From assembly GCA_949284175.1 (NCBI GenBank), contig CASDVE010000007.1, positions 49,416 through 113,415 of the forward strand: a stretch of 64,000 bases of DNA, given 5' to 3'. Below are positions 36,543 through 45,631 of the stretch, in pieces. This DNA is from an uncultured Eubacteriales bacterium (GTDB lineage Bacteria > Bacillota > Clostridia > Lachnospirales > Lachnospiraceae). The notes under the pieces were generated by a model. The model made no database searches. It was not told the origin of the DNA and saw nothing but the letters and a program-made list of their open reading frames with translations. The position numbers and the translations under genes are program-made. Positions within the stretch are counted from its first letter, which is position 1. Every line of letters begins with the position of its first letter.

Positions 36543-37124
36543 ATGCCAGTGAATTTACAAAAAGGACAAAAAGTTAGTTTGACAAAAGGAAATCCGGGAT
36601 TAAAAAATATTTTAGTTGGTCTTGGATGGGATGTAAATAAATATGATGGTGGATCTGATTTTGATCTTGATGTTACCATCTTTATGTTAGGTGATAATGG
36701 CAAAGTACCATCCAGCGATGAATTTATTTTCTACGGTAATCGCCTGCATAAAAGTGGTTCCGTAGAACACTTAGGTGATAATCTAACCGGTGCTGGAGAT
36801 GGGGACGATGAACAAATTAAGGTTGATTTATCAAAAATTCCAGCCAATGTAGAACGCATCAGCTTTACCGTTTCTATCTACGATGCTGATCAAAGACGTC
36901 AAAACTTTGGTCAGGTGAGCAATGCTTATATTCGTATTATAGATGAAGGAAATCACCAAGAATTAATTCGCTATGATTTAGGGGAAGATTTCTCCATTGA
37001 AACAGCTGTTGTTGTCGGTGAGATCTATAAAAACAATAATGAATGGAAATTCAATGCTATTGGAAGTGGTTTCCAGGGTGGATTACCTGCTTTATGTGCA
37101 AATTTTGGTGTTGAAGTAGAATAG
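36543..37124 (+). CDS. TerD-family calcium-binding stress protein
   Basis: 193 aa, single TerD domain. The calcium site is the acidic [24 protein letters not shown], followed by [25 protein letters not shown] and [26 protein letters not shown]. Linked to tellurite, phage or stress resistance in other bacteria. Here it is solitary, without the usual terZABCEF neighbours in the window. It has an AAGGAGGAATT ribosome site and a terminator at 37132-37168. Confidence 0.93.
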   Translation: MPVNLQKGQKVSLTKGNPGLKNILVGLGWDVNKYDGGSDFDLDVTIFMLGDNGKVPSSDEFIFYGNRLHKSGSVEHLGDNLTGAGDGDDEQIKVDLSKIPANVERISFTVSIYDADQRRQNFGQVSNAYIRIIDEGNHQELIRYDLGEDFSIETAVVVGEIYKNNNEWKFNAIGSGFQGGLPALCANFGVEVE

Positions 37125-37131
37125 TTTTTAA

Positions 37132-37168
37132 TAATAGGCTGTCACATATTGTGATGGCTTATTTTTTT
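37132..37168 (+). terminator. Terminator after terD
   Basis: An imperfect stem (with G-T pairs) around ATAGGCTGTCACA/TGTGATGGCTTAT is followed by seven T. Confidence 0.85.
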
Positions 37169-37185
37169 ACCTTTATAAGATTTTA

Positions 37186-37214
37186 TTTACTATTTGTTTC
37201 ATACATAGTATGAT
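37186..37214 (+). promoter_or_regulatory. Promoter of the AI-2E family transporter gene
   Basis: TTTACT at 37186-37191 and TATGAT at 37209-37214 with 17 bp spacing. Confidence 0.5.
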
Positions 37215-37259
37215 ACTGAATAGAAGCACATAAAACGCGAATCAAGGAGGTATCATTTT

Positions 37260-38360
37260 TTGGACAATGACTTTGACACAAAAAAACACAAACTAGAAAA
37301 ACAGAGGCAGTTTATTATTCAATTTGTATATTGGGCAATTATTGCCCTTTGTATCTTACTCTTATTAAAATATGCTGGACCTGTTCTTGTTCCATTTTTT
37401 ATCGCATTTCTTATTGCATGGGTATTACATAAACCAATTGATTATGTGCATGAGAAAACACATATAAAACGAACGGTAATTTCTATTTTGTTTGTGCTTA
37501 TTTTTTATTGTATGATAGGATTATTGATTGGAATATGCGGTGCTGAAATTTTTTCAGCCGTAAAAGAACTTCTGCTAGAAGTGCCAGTATTCTTTACAAC
37601 GAATATGGTTCCTTTTATTCAAGAGATTTTTGCTTGGCTAGAGAAATTATTCAGTTCTTTTGATCCCGCCATTCTCTCTCTTTTAAATGAAAGTGCATCC
37701 AGTATTTTAGACATGCTTGGAAAATTAACAACATTTATTTCAAGTTGGGCGATTTCTTTTATTTCTAATATCGCTTCTGAAGTGCCAGGGGCTTTTATGA
37801 AAACCATCATCACAATCATTGCGACTGTTTTTATGACCATTGATTTTCATCCAGTATCTGAGTTTCTTTTAAGGCAAATACCAGAGAAAAAGAGAAATTC
37901 ACTTTTAGAAGGGAAAGGCTATGTAAAAGATACCTTGCTAAAATGTTTAAAATCCTATACCATTATTATTTTTATGACATTTATAGAGCTTTTTATCGGT
38001 CTTTCTTTGCTTGGTATTCCAAGTGCAGGCATTTTAGCTGGAATCATTGCAATCATTGATATTTTACCCGTGTTAGGAACGGGAGGCATTTTAATTCCAT
38101 GGGCAATTATCTCGGCTGTCATTGGAAATATGCCACTGGCACTTGGAATTGCAGTCTTATATCTTGTCATTACGGTTGTGCGAAATATTGTGGAACCAAA
38201 ACTAGTAGGGAATCAAGTAGGACTCCATCCGGTGGTCACCTTAGCAAGTATGTTACTTGGATTATATTTTTGTGGTTTACTTGGGTTATTTGGATTTCCA
38301 ATCACATTATCGTTACTTATGAATCTCAATAAGAGAGGGATTATTCATATTTTTAAATAG
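37260..38360 (+). CDS. AI-2E family transporter (PF01594)
   Basis: 366 aa with about eight membrane segments. The family hallmarks are the N-terminal cluster FIAFLIAWVLHKPIDYV, a soluble mid region, and the C-terminal IDILPVLGTGGILIPWAI and VEPKLVGNQVGLHP segments. Members export small molecules or exchange cations; the AI-2 name is historical, so the substrate is open. TTG 37260 is chosen because AAGGAGG lies 9 bases upstream. Confidence 0.9.
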   Translation: MDNDFDTKKHKLEKQRQFIIQFVYWAIIALCILLLLKYAGPVLVPFFIAFLIAWVLHKPIDYVHEKTHIKRTVISILFVLIFYCMIGLLIGICGAEIFSAVKELLLEVPVFFTTNMVPFIQEIFAWLEKLFSSFDPAILSLLNESASSILDMLGKLTTFISSWAISFISNIASEVPGAFMKTIITIIATVFMTIDFHPVSEFLLRQIPEKKRNSLLEGKGYVKDTLLKCLKSYTIIIFMTFIELFIGLSLLGIPSAGILAGIIAIIDILPVLGTGGILIPWAIISAVIGNMPLALGIAVLYLVITVVRNIVEPKLVGNQVGLHPVVTLASMLLGLYFCGLLGLFGFPITLSLLMNLNKRGIIHIFK

Positions 38361-38391
38361 CGATTAAAGTTTTTTCAAAGGAGGAGAGAGT

Positions 38392-39096
38392 GTGCCAAAA
38401 CATACAATACGTGGATTTGTACCAGAAGACGAACGTGATTTTGGACTTCAAACATCTCTTGTTAAACTAAAAAAAGCATCAGAAGAAATACAGTATTTAT
38501 TAAATCGTGACTATTCCATAAAAAATACAACGGTATTTGTAGGAAATCACTATTTATTTTCAGAACGACAAAGGCTTGCTCTCACTCGCTCCATTTCTCG
38601 TGAAAGCGAAATCACCCTTCGAAAGAAAAAGGAAGTAATGTATGAAAAGACCGTCCATATTGATGGCTTTAATACGATCATTACATTGGAAGTTGCTTTA
38701 TCCAATTCTTTACTTTTAGAAGCGATGGATGGAACAATACGAGATCTGGCTGGACTTCGTGGAACGTATCGTTTAATTGAATATACAACAGAAGCGATTT
38801 TACTGATACTGGAAGAATTACAAGAAAGAAACGTGGAAAAGGCGATTTTTTATCTCGATGAACCCGTATCCAATTCCGGAAAATTAAAGGTGCGTATTTT
38901 AGAACTTGCTAAGTCTTTTCCTTTTGAAGTGGAAGTTATCCTTTTACGTGAGGTGGATCGCATCTTACAAACACTTTCTGGTGTGATTACAAGTGATGCC
39001 ATTATTCTAAATCATTGTGAAAGTTGGATTAATCTGAACCGAGATATTATTTTTAATCAACTCCCCGATTCATGGATTGTGAAATTATGGGATTAG
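38392..39096 (+). CDS. DUF434 domain-containing protein
   Basis: 234 aa. Residues 1-60 match the DUF434 type (MPKHTIRGFVPEDERDFG, then LNRDYSIKNTTVFVGNHY), followed by a second conserved domain with LAGLRGTYRLIEYTTEAI and YLDEPVSNSGKLK. Function is unknown. The start is GTG at 38392 with GGAGGAG upstream. It may be cotranscribed with the transporter at 37260 (31-base gap). Confidence 0.75.
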   Translation: MPKHTIRGFVPEDERDFGLQTSLVKLKKASEEIQYLLNRDYSIKNTTVFVGNHYLFSERQRLALTRSISRESEITLRKKKEVMYEKTVHIDGFNTIITLEVALSNSLLLEAMDGTIRDLAGLRGTYRLIEYTTEAILLILEELQERNVEKAIFYLDEPVSNSGKLKVRILELAKSFPFEVEVILLREVDRILQTLSGVITSDAIILNHCESWINLNRDIIFNQLPDSWIVKLWD

Positions 39097-39339
39097 TATT
39101 TAGCAGAGCGATGGAATAAAACCATTGCTCTGCTGAACACTTTATACCAAATTTTTTTCTAATTTCTTTATGAAATCTTAAAAATTACATTTTACTTTTC
39201 TTATTTTTCATTCTACTTTGGATAAAAAGAATAAAATAGCTCTCTATTTTTTTCACTTTTTATTAAGATCAACTAGATTCTTTTAAATTCATAAAGCATT
39301 CCTAATTGAGTATTTTAAAAAAAACAATCCACTTTTATA
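39097..39339. other. Intergenic spacer between the DUF434 gene and the suf promoter
   Basis: A 13-bp hairpin (39102-39114 with 39122-39134, one mismatch) follows the DUF434 stop and probably ends the transcript, although its T tract is weak. The rest, 39140-39339, is AT-rich with no visible gene. Confidence 0.55.
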
Positions 39340-39368
39340 TTGATTCCTGTTTCATTTGGAGCTATAAT
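39340..39368 (+). promoter_or_regulatory. Promoter of the suf operon
   Basis: TTGATT at 39340-39345 and consensus TATAAT at 39363-39368 with 17 bp spacing. Confidence 0.65.
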
Positions 39369-39377
39369 AAAAACAAA

Positions 39378-39423
39378 TTTAATCCCGACAAAATTAATAA
39401 AGATTAAATTACTAGGGATTAAA
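39378..39423 (+). promoter_or_regulatory. Inverted repeat in the suf leader, candidate Fe-S-regulator site
   Basis: TTTAATCCC (39378-39386) and GGGATTAAA (39415-39423) are perfect complements just downstream of the suf -10. The left half continues as GACA. It could be an Rrf2/IscR-type site or an RNA hairpin; the assignment is inference. Confidence 0.4.
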
Positions 39424-39465
39424 CCAGAAAGAATATGTTGTTCGATAGATGAAATGGAGGCAATT

Positions 39466-40218
39466 ATGTTAGATAGATTATTGCAAATCAATGACCTTGT
39501 GGTCAATGTAGAAGATAAAGAGATTCTTCATGGAATCAACTTAGAAATTAAGAAAGGGGAAACTCATGTGCTTATGGGACCAAATGGAGCAGGAAAATCC
39601 ACACTTGGATACGCTTTAATGGGAAATCCAAAGTATGAGTTAAAAGGCGGAGAGATTTTATTTGATGGAAAAAATCTCAATGAAGAATCTGCTGATAAGC
39701 GTGCAAAAGAAGGGATGTTCCTCTCTTTCCAAAATCCTTTGGAAGTATCTGGAATCAGCCTTAGCAGTTTTATTAAAAATGCGGTGGAACAGAGCAGGGG
39801 AAGACGTATCAGACTGTGGGATTTTCAAAAGGAAATGAAAAAGGCTATGGAGTTGCTACAAATGGATGAATCCTATGCCAATCGTGACTTAAATATAGGT
39901 TTTTCTGGTGGTGAGAAGAAAAAAGCTGAAATTCTTCAGCTCCTTATGTTAAGTCCTAAATTAGCGATTCTTGATGAAACAGACTCTGGACTTGATGTGG
40001 ATGCTGTTCGTACTGTATCAAGTGGAATTGAGGAATATCAAAAGTCCAAAAAAGGTGCACTTTTGATTATTACACATAGCACAAGGATTTTAGAATCCCT
40101 TCATGTTGATTATACGCATATTATGGTCGATGGTAAGATTGTAAAAACTGGAGATGGTTCTCTTGTAGAAGAGATCAATCAGCATGGATTTGAATCCTTT
40201 CTCTCTCATAACGCGTAA
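39466..40218 (+). CDS. sufC: Fe-S cluster assembly ATPase SufC
   Basis: 250 aa ABC-type ATPase of the SufBCD scaffold complex. Walker A GPNGAGKST, the SufC-type Q-loop FQNPLEVSGIS, signature GFSGGEKKKAEILQ, Walker B LAILDETDSGLDVDAV and the H-loop ITHSTRIL are all intact. ATG 39466 has GGAGG 5 bases upstream and gives the normal N-terminus; an in-frame upstream ATG at 39340 lies in the promoter. First gene of sufCBDSU. Confidence 0.96.
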   Translation: MLDRLLQINDLVVNVEDKEILHGINLEIKKGETHVLMGPNGAGKSTLGYALMGNPKYELKGGEILFDGKNLNEESADKRAKEGMFLSFQNPLEVSGISLSSFIKNAVEQSRGRRIRLWDFQKEMKKAMELLQMDESYANRDLNIGFSGGEKKKAEILQLLMLSPKLAILDETDSGLDVDAVRTVSSGIEEYQKSKKGALLIITHSTRILESLHVDYTHIMVDGKIVKTGDGSLVEEINQHGFESFLSHNA

Positions 40219-40251
40219 TTATCACTCTTAAGGAAAGGAGAAACCGACAAG

Positions 40252-41658
40252 ATGGAAGAAAAGACTTATGTGGATGATATTGACCGCAGTGTTTATGATA
40301 TAAAAAATGATGAAAAAGATTCCTTCCGTTTACAAGAAGGATTGACACCTGAAATTGTAGAACGGATTTCAAAAGAAAAAGGAGATCCTACATGGATGCA
40401 AGAGTTCCGTCTGCAATCATTACAGACTTATAATCAGATGGAAATGCCAAATTGGGGGCCGTCCATTGAAGGACTTGATATGGAACATATTGTAACTTAT
40501 GTCCGTCCTAATACCCGTATGACAGCTAAGTGGTCAGAAGTTCCAACGGATATTAAAGATACCTTTGAGCGTTTAGGCATTCCAGAAGCAGAGCGAACCT
40601 CCCTTGCTGGTGTAGGAGCTCAGTATGATTCAGAACTTGTCTACCACAATGTGAGAAAAGAAGTGGCAGAACAAGGGGTTATCTACACAGACTTAGAAAG
40701 TGCTTTACATGGGGAATATGCTGCTATGATTCAAAAGCATTTTATGAAACTAGTGACACCAAAGGATCACAAATTTGCCGCTTTACATGGTGCTGTATGG
40801 TCTGGAGGATCTTTTGTATATGTTCCCCCAAAAGTTTCTGTAACGATCCCACTACAATCTTATTTTAGACTCAATGCTCCAGGAGCGGGACAGTTTGAAC
40901 ACACCTTAATTATTGTGGATGAAGGAGCAGAGTTACATTTTATTGAAGGATGTTCTGCACCAAAATACAATGTGGCAAATCTTCATGCGGGATGCGTAGA
41001 GCTTTATGTGAAAAAGAACGCAAAACTTCGTTATTCTACCATTGAAAACTGGTCTAAAAATATGTATAACTTGAATACAAAACGTGCTGTGGTAGAAGAG
41101 GGGGGAACTATTGAATGGGTATCCGGTTCTTTTGGTTCTCATGTATCCTATCTCTATCCAATGAGTATTTTAAAAGGAAAGGGTGCAAGAGCGGAATTTA
41201 CCGGCATTACCTTTGCTGGAAAAGGACAAAATTTAGATACGGGAGCCAAAGTAGTACATAGTGCCCCAGATACTTCTTCTTTTATTAATACGAAATCCAT
41301 TTCAAAAGATGGTGGTATTAGCACATTTCGAAGTTCTGTAACCGTTACAAAAAATGCCACAAATAGTAAATCTGCTGTTTCATGTCAATCTTTGATGTTG
41401 GATGATATTTCTCGTTCTGATACCATTCCTGCAATGGATATTCGCACCAAAGATGCCAATATCGGACATGAGGCTAAGATTGGACGCATTAGTGATGAAG
41501 CAATTTTTTATCTCATGTCACGAGGAATCAGTGAAGAAGACGCTAAGGCAATGATCGTCAGCGGATTTGCTGATAATGTTTCAAAAGAACTTCCTCTTGA
41601 ATATGCAGTCGAAATGAACAACTTGATTCAGCTTGAAATGAAGGGCAGTATCGGATAA
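40252..41658 (+). CDS. sufB: Fe-S cluster assembly scaffold SufB
   Basis: 468 aa, right-handed beta-helix scaffold. Visible hallmarks are GDPTWMQEFRLQSL, AVWSGGSFVYVPPKVSVTIPLQSYFRLNAPGAGQFEHTLIIVDEGAELHFIEGCSAP (in part), the cluster-site cysteine region CQSLMLDDISRSDTIPAMDI, and NIGHEAKIGRISDEAIFYLMSRGISEEDA. It receives sulfur from SufS/SufU and iron to build clusters. It follows sufC by 33 bases with AAAGGAG upstream. Confidence 0.96.
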   Translation: MEEKTYVDDIDRSVYDIKNDEKDSFRLQEGLTPEIVERISKEKGDPTWMQEFRLQSLQTYNQMEMPNWGPSIEGLDMEHIVTYVRPNTRMTAKWSEVPTDIKDTFERLGIPEAERTSLAGVGAQYDSELVYHNVRKEVAEQGVIYTDLESALHGEYAAMIQKHFMKLVTPKDHKFAALHGAVWSGGSFVYVPPKVSVTIPLQSYFRLNAPGAGQFEHTLIIVDEGAELHFIEGCSAPKYNVANLHAGCVELYVKKNAKLRYSTIENWSKNMYNLNTKRAVVEEGGTIEWVSGSFGSHVSYLYPMSILKGKGARAEFTGITFAGKGQNLDTGAKVVHSAPDTSSFINTKSISKDGGISTFRSSVTVTKNATNSKSAVSCQSLMLDDISRSDTIPAMDIRTKDANIGHEAKIGRISDEAIFYLMSRGISEEDAKAMIVSGFADNVSKELPLEYAVEMNNLIQLEMKGSIG

Positions 41659-41672
41659 GAAGGAGGTCTATT

Positions 41673-42794
41673 ATGGAAAGAAAACTTGATATTACCATCA
41701 ATCATTTGCCAACACCAACTTGGAATTGGCTTCATATGAATGAAAGTACCTTGTCAGTACCAACAACCTATCAAAATACTCCCATTCATATGGTAGTCCC
41801 AAAACGTATTGTCTGTTATGAAGATTCCATTCGAACAATGGAACAATATAAGACGGGAATGGGAGAGGATATGAATCGACTTATGGAGGAAAATACAAAG
41901 ATTCTCCATATTGAAACAGAAAAAGGACAGAAAATAAAAGAACCTATCACTCTTTATTTTCGTGGTACGAAGGAAAACACCTATCATGAAATAGAAATTC
42001 AGGCGAAAGAAGATAGTGAACTCACCGTTATTATGGTATATAATAGTGATGGAAAGAAAGATGCTTTATCCCAAAATTCTTCTAAAATAGAAGACGGGAA
42101 AGAAGTTCTCCATCAAGGAATCCGCACAAAACTCTCTGCCAAAGAAAATGCTAAAATTCACCTCATCCAAGTACAGATGTTAGGAAATGAATTTATCCAC
42201 TTAAATGATATTGGTGGTGTCTGTGAAGAACGAGGAATCATCGATTTATTACAGATCGGACTTGGAAGCAAAGAGGCTTATAGTGGATGTCAGATTGAGC
42301 TACTAGGAGCAGAAAGTGAAGTAACAACGAACATTGGATATACAGCCAAAGGAAAACAAAAGTTCGATATGAACTATGTGATCAACCACTATGGGAAAAA
42401 ATCCAAAAGCTATTTAAAAGCTAATGGCGTGTTACAAGATCAAGCGTTTAAACTATTTAGAGGTACGATTGATTTTAAACATGGTTCTTCTGGTTCAGAC
42501 GGGGAAGAAAGTGAAGATGTTTTATTGCTTGGCGATGATATTGTCAATCAAACAATTCCTCTTATTTTATGTGCAGAAGAAGATGTACAAGGAAATCATG
42601 GTGCTACCATTGGTCAAATCGATGATGATGTTTTATTCTATCTCTGTTCACGAGGTATGACAAAAGAAGAAGCAGAGCATATGTTGATTCAGGCTAGAAT
42701 TGACACCCTATGTTCAAAGATTCCTGATCCGTCAGTTCTTCAAATGATTCAGGCATATCGAGAGGAGGAAATGAAAGATGGATTTACAGAATAA
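41673..42794 (+). CDS. sufD: Fe-S cluster assembly protein SufD
   Basis: 373 aa, paralogue of SufB forming the SufBC2D complex. The C-terminal half shows the beta-helix core (GTIDFKHGSSGSDGEESEDVLLLGDDIVNQTIPLILCAEEDVQGNHGATIGQIDDDVLFYLCSRG, in part), with the invariant NHGATIG motif. The N-terminal part is shorter and more divergent, normal for Firmicutes. It overlaps the start of sufS by 17 bases. Confidence 0.94.
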   Translation: MERKLDITINHLPTPTWNWLHMNESTLSVPTTYQNTPIHMVVPKRIVCYEDSIRTMEQYKTGMGEDMNRLMEENTKILHIETEKGQKIKEPITLYFRGTKENTYHEIEIQAKEDSELTVIMVYNSDGKKDALSQNSSKIEDGKEVLHQGIRTKLSAKENAKIHLIQVQMLGNEFIHLNDIGGVCEERGIIDLLQIGLGSKEAYSGCQIELLGAESEVTTNIGYTAKGKQKFDMNYVINHYGKKSKSYLKANGVLQDQAFKLFRGTIDFKHGSSGSDGEESEDVLLLGDDIVNQTIPLILCAEEDVQGNHGATIGQIDDDVLFYLCSRGMTKEEAEHMLIQARIDTLCSKIPDPSVLQMIQAYREEEMKDGFTE

Positions 42795-44001
42795 CCCCTA
42801 TCGAAAAGATTTTCCCCTCTTAATGGAACAAGAAGTGGTTTATCTTGATAGTTCTGCCACCTCTCAAAGACCATCCTGTGTATTAGAAGCGGAACAAGAG
42901 TTTTATAAAACTGCCAATGCAAATCCTTTGCGTGGGCTATATGAGTTAAGTATGAAAGCCACAGAAGAAGTAGAGCATTCAAGAAATATTGTCAAAGAGT
43001 TTCTTCATGCCAAAGAAAGCTGTGAAATTATCTTCACGAGAAATGCAACAGAAAGTTTAAATTTAGTTGCATATAGCTATGGTCTTACTCATTTAAAAGC
43101 AGGGGATGAAATCATTGTCAGCATTATGGAGCATCACAGCAATATGCTTCCATGGCAAATGGTGGCAAAACAGACAGGAGCTATTATCAAATACTTAGAA
43201 TGTGATTTTGATGGAACGATAACACAAAAACATTTAGACGATGTATTTTCAGAGCGAACAAAACTGGTAGCAGTTGCCCATGTATCAAATGTATTTGGTC
43301 GGATTAACCCCGTAGAAACCATTATTTCTATGGCACATGAAAGAGGTGCTGTTGTCGTTCTTGACTGTGCACAAAGTGCCCCTCATATGCCAATTGATGT
43401 GCAATCCTTAGATGCTGACTTTGTAGCATTTTCTGGTCATAAACTATTAGCACCTATGGGAATTGGTGTTTTATATGGAAAAAAAGTATTGTTAGAAGCG
43501 ATGCCTCCATTCCTTGTGGGCGGAGAAATGATTGAATCTGTTACCATTGATGGGGCTCGTTATGCAGAACTTCCTTATAAATTTGAGGCAGGTACAGGAA
43601 ATGCTGGTGGTGCTGTGGCTCTTGGAAAGGCAATTACATATTTACAATCCATTGGATTTGAACAAATTATGGAGCGTGAACACGCCTTGACAACCTTTGC
43701 ACTAGAACAGTTAAAAGAAGTAAAAGGCGTTCATGTACTCGGTTCAGATAGGGGAGAAGAGCATTGTGGAATTTTAACATTTACTTTGGATGGCGTTCAT
43801 CCTCATGACGTTTCTTCTTTGCTCGATTTGGATCATATTGCTGTTCGTGCTGGACATCACTGCGCACAACCGCTTATGGACTATTTAAAGGTTTCTTCCA
43901 CAACACGTGCAAGTATTGCCTTTTATAACACAAAAGATGACATTGAACGATTCATTGAAAGCCTAAAAAAAGTAAGGAGAATCATGGGATATGAACAATA
44001 G
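42778..44001 (+). CDS. sufS: Cysteine desulfurase SufS
   Basis: 407 aa group II PLP enzyme that takes sulfur from cysteine. The Schiff-base lysine is in FSGHKLLAPMG and the persulfide cysteine in RAGHHCAQPLM. VIVSIMEHHSNMLPW and VAVAHVSNVFGRINPV are further family landmarks. The start lies inside sufD and the 3' end overlaps sufU by 11 bases, so the operon is tightly coupled. Confidence 0.96.
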   Translation: MDLQNNPYRKDFPLLMEQEVVYLDSSATSQRPSCVLEAEQEFYKTANANPLRGLYELSMKATEEVEHSRNIVKEFLHAKESCEIIFTRNATESLNLVAYSYGLTHLKAGDEIIVSIMEHHSNMLPWQMVAKQTGAIIKYLECDFDGTITQKHLDDVFSERTKLVAVAHVSNVFGRINPVETIISMAHERGAVVVLDCAQSAPHMPIDVQSLDADFVAFSGHKLLAPMGIGVLYGKKVLLEAMPPFLVGGEMIESVTIDGARYAELPYKFEAGTGNAGGAVALGKAITYLQSIGFEQIMEREHALTTFALEQLKEVKGVHVLGSDRGEEHCGILTFTLDGVHPHDVSSLLDLDHIAVRAGHHCAQPLMDYLKVSSTTRASIAFYNTKDDIERFIESLKKVRRIMGYEQ

Positions 44002-44419
44002 AACATTGTATAATGAAATTTTAATCGAGCATAATATGCACCCATTTCATAAACATGATCTAGAGGATGCAAACCTTGTTTTAGAAGGTGTAAATCCAAG
44101 CTGTGGGGATGATATATGGCTGAAATTAAAGGTCGTGGATGATGTGATTGTAGATGGAGCATTTCAAGGAAATGGATGTGCTATTTCACAAGCATCTGCG
44201 GATATGATGCTGGATTTAATTATAGGGAAGAAAAAGGAAGAAGCATTACGTCTTTCCGATTTATTTTTACAAATGATCAAAGGAGAAATTACCAAAGAGC
44301 AAATGGAAGAGTTGGAAGAAGCCTCTTCTTTACAAGACATTGCTCATATGCCAGCAAGAGTAAAATGTGCTGTTCTTGGATGGCATACAATGGAAGAAAT
44401 GCTAAAAGACGAAAAATAA
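43991..44419 (+). CDS. sufU: Zn-dependent sulfurtransferase SufU
   Basis: 142 aa, IscU-like fold acting as a sulfur acceptor of SufS. Zinc and sulfur residues are in NPSCGDD, GNGCAISQAS and ARVKCAVLGW, the standard C-D-C-C set of Firmicute SufU. It is the last gene of sufCBDSU. Confidence 0.95.
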   Translation: MNNRTLYNEILIEHNMHPFHKHDLEDANLVLEGVNPSCGDDIWLKLKVVDDVIVDGAFQGNGCAISQASADMMLDLIIGKKKEEALRLSDLFLQMIKGEITKEQMEELEEASSLQDIAHMPARVKCAVLGWHTMEEMLKDEK

Positions 44420-44452
44420 AAAAGTTACAAAGGGAAATGGGAGGAGATATTT

Positions 44453-45199
44453 ATGAAACTTGTATTATTACGTCATGGAGAGAGTGTTTGGAATAAAGAA
44501 AACTTATTCACAGGTTGGACAGATGTGGAATTATCTGAAACAGGAAGAAAAGAAGCAAAAGAGGCCGGTCGTATTTTAAAAGAAGCTGGATTTGATTTTG
44601 ATGTTTGCTATACCTCCTATTTAAAGCGTGCCATTCATACGTTGAATTACGCTTTGGATTCAATGGATCGAGCATGGTTGCCAGTTGTAAAGACATGGAA
44701 ATTAAATGAACGCCATTACGGAGCATTACAAGGGCTTAACAAATCAGAAACAGCACAAAAGTACGGAGAAGAACAAGTGAAAATCTGGAGAAGATCTTAT
44801 GACATAGCACCTCCATTATTAGAGGAATCCGACCAGCGTAATCCAAAATTACAAGAGCAATATCGCAATGAACAAAATGAAGCATTGCCTCTTGGTGAAA
44901 GCCTAAAAGACACCATTGCAAGGGTTGTTCCTTATTTTAATGAAACGATTTTAAAAGATATGAAAAATGGAAAACGTGTATTAATTACGGCACATGGAAA
45001 TTCACTCAGAGCCTTGGTAAAACATTTTGAACATTTATCCGAAGAAGAAATTATTAATATCAATATCCCAACAGGGATTCCTCTTGTGTATGAATTTGAT
45101 GAATTAGGGAACTTTATAAAAAAAGAGTATTTAGGAGATCAAAACCTCATCCAAATGAAAATGGAACAAGTTGCAACACAAGGAAAAGCAAAAGGGTGA
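44453..45199 (+). CDS. gpmA: 2,3-bisphosphoglycerate-dependent phosphoglycerate mutase
   Basis: 248 aa. Interconverts 3- and 2-phosphoglycerate, one step before enolase. The phosphohistidine is in [28 protein letters not shown] and [12 protein letters not shown] complete the active site. A GGGAGGAG ribosome site precedes the ATG. No copy of the enolase/peroxiredoxin operator is seen upstream of it. Confidence 0.96.
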   Translation: MKLVLLRHGESVWNKENLFTGWTDVELSETGRKEAKEAGRILKEAGFDFDVCYTSYLKRAIHTLNYALDSMDRAWLPVVKTWKLNERHYGALQGLNKSETAQKYGEEQVKIWRRSYDIAPPLLEESDQRNPKLQEQYRNEQNEALPLGESLKDTIARVVPYFNETILKDMKNGKRVLITAHGNSLRALVKHFEHLSEEEIININIPTGIPLVYEFDELGNFIKKEYLGDQNLIQMKMEQVATQGKAKG

Positions 45200-45225
45200 A
45201 AAACACGAAAAATGTGTTTTTCACC
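45195..45225 (+). terminator. Hairpin overlapping the gpmA stop
   Basis: A perfect 12-bp stem (45195-45206 with 45214-45225) overlaps the stop codon; the 3' arm is T-rich. Confidence 0.6.
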
Positions 45226-45273
45226 GCAAATAAAAATAAAATCGATAAGAGAAGTGCTAAAGAAAGACAGTTT

Positions 45274-45320
45274 CAACTATTCGCAAAACACAACTTTAAC
45301 GAATAGTTGTATGTTTTTTC
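45274..45320 (+). terminator. Second terminator downstream of gpmA
   Basis: CAACTATTCG (45274-45283) pairs with CGAATAGTTG (45300-45309), followed by a TATGTTTTTT tract. Confidence 0.8.
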
Positions 45321-45368
45321 ATTATTTTTATCCATTTTTAATTTATTTTATTTTCAATTATTTTTTAT

Positions 45369-45397
45369 TTGCATATATTATTTATTAGTTGTATAAT
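45369..45397 (+). promoter_or_regulatory. Orphan promoter upstream of the hairpin region
   Basis: TTGCAT at 45369-45374 and TATAAT at 45392-45397 with 17 bp spacing lie 235 bp before the SOD start and ahead of a second promoter at 45545. Confidence 0.6.
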
Positions 45398-45403
45398 TCT
45401 ATA

Positions 45404-45510
45404 CTGGATTTATAACTATCGCAAGTTTCTTATCATGAATCTTTTATCTATGTGATAATCACTTGCGTATATGAAAATTCGTATCACGTGTTTTCATATT
45501 TGATAATGCC
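45404..45510 (+). ncRNA. Candidate structured RNA or leader upstream of superoxide dismutase
   Basis: Directly after the promoter at 45369-45397 come two hairpins. The first is an interrupted 13-bp stem: CGCAAGT (45420-45426) with ACTTGCG (45461-45467), and TTATCA (45430-45435) with TGATAA (45453-45458). The second is an 8-bp stem, TATGAAAA (45470-45477) with TTTTCATA (45491-45498). No ORF covers them. It may be a small RNA or a long SOD leader; ends are approximate and no family is recognised. Confidence 0.35.
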
Positions 45511-45544
45511 TTATGAACAATACAGCAATCATATTATTCAAATA

Positions 45545-45572
45545 TTGTATAATCTTACAATTATGATATAAT
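45545..45572 (+). promoter_or_regulatory. Proximal promoter of superoxide dismutase
   Basis: TTGTAT at 45545-45550 and TATAAT at 45567-45572 with 16 bp spacing. ATTGTA (45544-45549) and TACAAT (45556-45561) form an inverted repeat over the -35. Confidence 0.5.
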
Positions 45573-45631
45573 AGGTATTGAGTTAGGTCATGCTAACCTC
45601 TTTATTTGTTAAAAAATTTGGAGGAATAATT

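Noticed and set aside
39340..39465. Upstream in-frame extension of sufC
   Set aside because: It would place the start on the suf promoter; the ATG at 39466 has the ribosome site and the family N-terminus.
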